DNA of 64,000 nucleotides, taken from the NCBI GenBank assembly GCA_018001015.1, contig JAGNIV010000001.1, forward strand, positions 186,001 through 250,000. Direction: 5' to 3'. This document shows positions 62,066 to 64,000 of this stretch, piece by piece. The first letter of the stretch is position 1; every line of letters starts with the position of its first letter. A program made the position numbers and the translations under genes. Source of the DNA: Phenylobacterium sp. Its GTDB lineage: Bacteria; Pseudomonadota; Alphaproteobacteria; Caulobacterales; Caulobacteraceae. A model generated the notes under the pieces. It did not search any database. It had not been told where the DNA came from and was given only the letters and a program-made list of their open reading frames with translations.

Positions 62066-63987
62066 TGACCGCCCAAGCCGCCGGGACCCATCAGTCCAGC
62101 CTCATCGCCGACGACATCGACGCCTATCTGCAGGCCCACGAGCACAAGAGCCTGCTGCGTTTCATCACCTGCGGCTCGGTGGACGACGGCAAGTCGACCC
62201 TGATCGGCCGGCTGCTCTACGACTCCAAGATGATCCTGGACGACCAGATGGCCGCCCTGGAGGCCGACTCCAAGCGGGTCGGCACGCAGGGGGGCGACAT
62301 CGACTTCGCCCTGCTGGTGGACGGCCTGGCCGCCGAGCGCGAGCAGGGCATCACCATCGACGTCGCCTACCGGTTCTTCTCCACCGACAAGCGCAAGTTC
62401 ATCGTCGCCGACACCCCCGGCCACGAGCAGTACACCCGCAACATGGTCACCGGCGCCTCGACCGCCGACGCCGCGGTGATCCTGATCGACGCCCGCCGCG
62501 GCGTGCTGACCCAGACCCGGCGCCACTCCTATCTCGTGTCCCTGCTGGGCATCCGCCATGTGATCCTGGCCATCAACAAGATGGATCTCGTCGGCTGGAG
62601 CCAGGACACCTACGACACCATCCTGGCTGAGTACCGCGACTTCGCCGCCCAGATCGGCATCACCGACTTCACCGCCATCCCGATGTCGGCGCTGAAGGGC
62701 GACAACATCACCGAGCACAGCGAGGCCGCCCCCTGGTACGACGGCCCGCCGCTGATGCACCTGCTGGAGACCCTGCCGGTCGAGGACGACCTGCAGAGCC
62801 GCCCCTTCCGCATGCCGGTGCAGTGGGTCAACCGCCCCAACCTCGACTTCCGCGGCTTCTCGGGCCTGATCTCCACCGGCGTCATCAAGCCCGGCGACAG
62901 GATCAAGGCCCTGCCCTCCGGCCGCGAGAGCACTGTCGAGCGCATCGTCACCTTCAACGGCGATCTGCCCCAGGCCGTGGCCGGCCAGTCGGTGACCCTG
63001 ACGCTGGCCACCGAGATCGACATCAGCCGTGGCGACGTCATCTCCATCGCCGGCAGCCCGCCGCCGGTGGCCGACCAGTTCGAGGCCACCCTGGTCTGGA
63101 TGGACGACGAGGCCATGCTGCCGGGCCGCCCCTATCTGCTGAAGATCGGCGCCCGCACGGTCGGCGCCTCCATCACCGAGCCCAAGTACAAGGTCAACGT
63201 CAACACCATGGAGCACCTGGCCGCCAAGCGGCTTGAGCTCAACGAGATCGGCGTCTGCAACCTCAGCCTCGACGCCGCCATCGCCTTCGACCCCTATGCC
63301 GAGAACCGCGACCTCGGCGGCTTCATCCTCATCGACCGGATCTCCAACCGCACCGTCGCGGCCGGCATGATCCACTTCGCCCTGCGCCGCAGCCAGAACG
63401 TCCACTGGCAGGCCCTAGACGTGGACAAGGCGGCCCGGGCGGCGCTGAAAGGCCAGCGCGGCCGCGTCGTCTGGCTCACCGGCCTGTCGGGTTCAGGTAA
63501 GTCCACCATCGCCAACCTGGTGGAGAAGAAGCTCCACGCCAACGGCCGCCATACCTACATCCTCGACGGCGACAATGTCCGCCACGGCCTCAACCGCGAC
63601 CTGGGCTTCACCGACGAGGACCGCGTCGAGAACATCCGCCGCGTCGCCGAGGTCTCCAGGCTGATGGTGGACGCCGGCCTCATCGTGCTGGTCAGCTTCA
63701 TCTCACCGTTCCGCGCCGAACGCCGGCTGGCCCGTGACCTCCAGGCGGAGGGGGATTTCGTCGAGGTCTATATCGACACCCCACTCGCCGTCGCCGAAGC
63801 CCGCGACGTCAAGGGCCTCTACAAGAAGGCCCGCGCCGGGGAGCTCAAGAACTTCACCGGCATCGACAGCCCTTATGAGGCCCCAGAAGCCCCCGAGATC
63901 CGCATCGACACCACCAAGACCTCCCCCACTGAGGCCGCCGAGCAAATCACGGCATGGCTGGAAGGCGAGCTCGACTACTCGATCTAG
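62065..63987 (+). CDS. cysNC: Bifunctional sulfate adenylyltransferase subunit 1 / adenylylsulfate kinase
   Basis: A 640-residue fusion. The CysN GTPase (about 1-455) has GSVDDGKST at 37-45, DTPGHEQYT and NKMD. The CysC APS kinase (about 465-640) has Walker [10 protein letters not shown] near 473-481 and GDNVRHGLN. CysN drives APS formation with CysD through GTP, and CysC phosphorylates APS to PAPS for assimilation or sulfation. The ATG at 62065 overlaps the cysD stop (TGATG). This gene ends 13 nt before the window end. Confidence 0.96.
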   Translation: MTAQAAGTHQSSLIADDIDAYLQAHEHKSLLRFITCGSVDDGKSTLIGRLLYDSKMILDDQMAALEADSKRVGTQGGDIDFALLVDGLAAEREQGITIDVAYRFFSTDKRKFIVADTPGHEQYTRNMVTGASTADAAVILIDARRGVLTQTRRHSYLVSLLGIRHVILAINKMDLVGWSQDTYDTILAEYRDFAAQIGITDFTAIPMSALKGDNITEHSEAAPWYDGPPLMHLLETLPVEDDLQSRPFRMPVQWVNRPNLDFRGFSGLISTGVIKPGDRIKALPSGRESTVERIVTFNGDLPQAVAGQSVTLTLATEIDISRGDVISIAGSPPPVADQFEATLVWMDDEAMLPGRPYLLKIGARTVGASITEPKYKVNVNTMEHLAAKRLELNEIGVCNLSLDAAIAFDPYAENRDLGGFILIDRISNRTVAAGMIHFALRRSQNVHWQALDVDKAARAALKGQRGRVVWLTGLSGSGKSTIANLVEKKLHANGRHTYILDGDNVRHGLNRDLGFTDEDRVENIRRVAEVSRLMVDAGLIVLVSFISPFRAERRLARDLQAEGDFVEVYIDTPLAVAEARDVKGLYKKARAGELKNFTGIDSPYEAPEAPEIRIDTTKTSPTEAAEQITAWLEGELDYSI

Positions 63988-64000
63988 CGGCGGCTCAGGC

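Overview
The window is high-GC DNA, densely packed with genes on both strands. It reads as the chromosome of a Caulobacterales alphaproteobacterium, with Phenylobacterium or Caulobacter the best guess. The reasons are a FljK-sized flagellin, a TipN-like polar coiled-coil protein, a tRNA-His without the usual G at -1, UPF0262/DUF2948/DUF6456-type proteins, TonB-dependent nutrient uptake, and many acyl-CoA and propionyl-CoA catabolic genes. The genus is an inference; nothing in the window names it.

Layout. 1-7.3 kb: end of a GlcF-like gene, an acyl-CoA dehydrogenase, a truncated class II aminoacyl-tRNA synthetase paralogue, a beta-helix protein plus diheme cytochrome pair, and a thiolase/SnoaL-like/DUF1295 run. 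7.3-11.9 kb: a low-GC orphan, a carotenoid-oxygenase-family enzyme, a flagellin with a long leader, an isochorismatase-family hydrolase and tRNA-His. 11.9-22.3 kb (minus strand): a LytTR regulator, exbB-exbD-tonB, a TonB-dependent receptor with a Zur-like operator, a Tet(M)/Otr(A)-like GTPase, malic enzyme and tRNA-Phe. 22.4-28.4 kb (minus strand): a conserved housekeeping block of yacG, an RNase E/G-type gene, maf, infA, a low-molecular-weight phosphatase, UPF0262, an SH3/glycine-zipper protein, hisD, DUF2948 and a 42-codon gene. 28.4-34.6 kb: tRNA-Thr, a small lipoprotein, a truncated DUF2239 gene, an SDR, a large RTX protein divergent from an AraC regulator, a repeat-rich gap and an enoyl-CoA hydratase.

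34.6-36.8 kb is the most unusual part. An XRE-S24 (LexA/CI-like) repressor faces two small genes, one resembling the DUF6456 domain of gene-transfer-agent activators. A third small gene follows. Three near-identical TGTA-N7-TACA palindromes lie in front of these units. This looks like a compact phage-type or GTA-type switch, comparable in layout to RogA/GafYZ of Caulobacter crescentus; the functional match is an inference.

36.8-48.1 kb: a marR-MFS efflux operon with a 25-bp palindrome at its start, an NADP-dependent reductase, small conserved genes, a second acyl-CoA dehydrogenase, a cluster of strong palindromes, a cold-shock gene, a three-gene ABC exporter, a DUF900 hydrolase and a nitronate-monooxygenase-like enzyme. 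48.2-64 kb: both methylmalonyl-CoA mutase subunits, a degenerate LytM protein, a SulP transporter without STAS, tandem DUF4112 genes, YbjQ, tipN, an ogt/Ada-AlkA DNA-alkylation repair pair, and cysD-cysNC for sulfate activation. Several intergenic repeat families (GTCATCCCGG hairpins, CCTTCTCCC hairpins and a 47-bp element) recur across the window.
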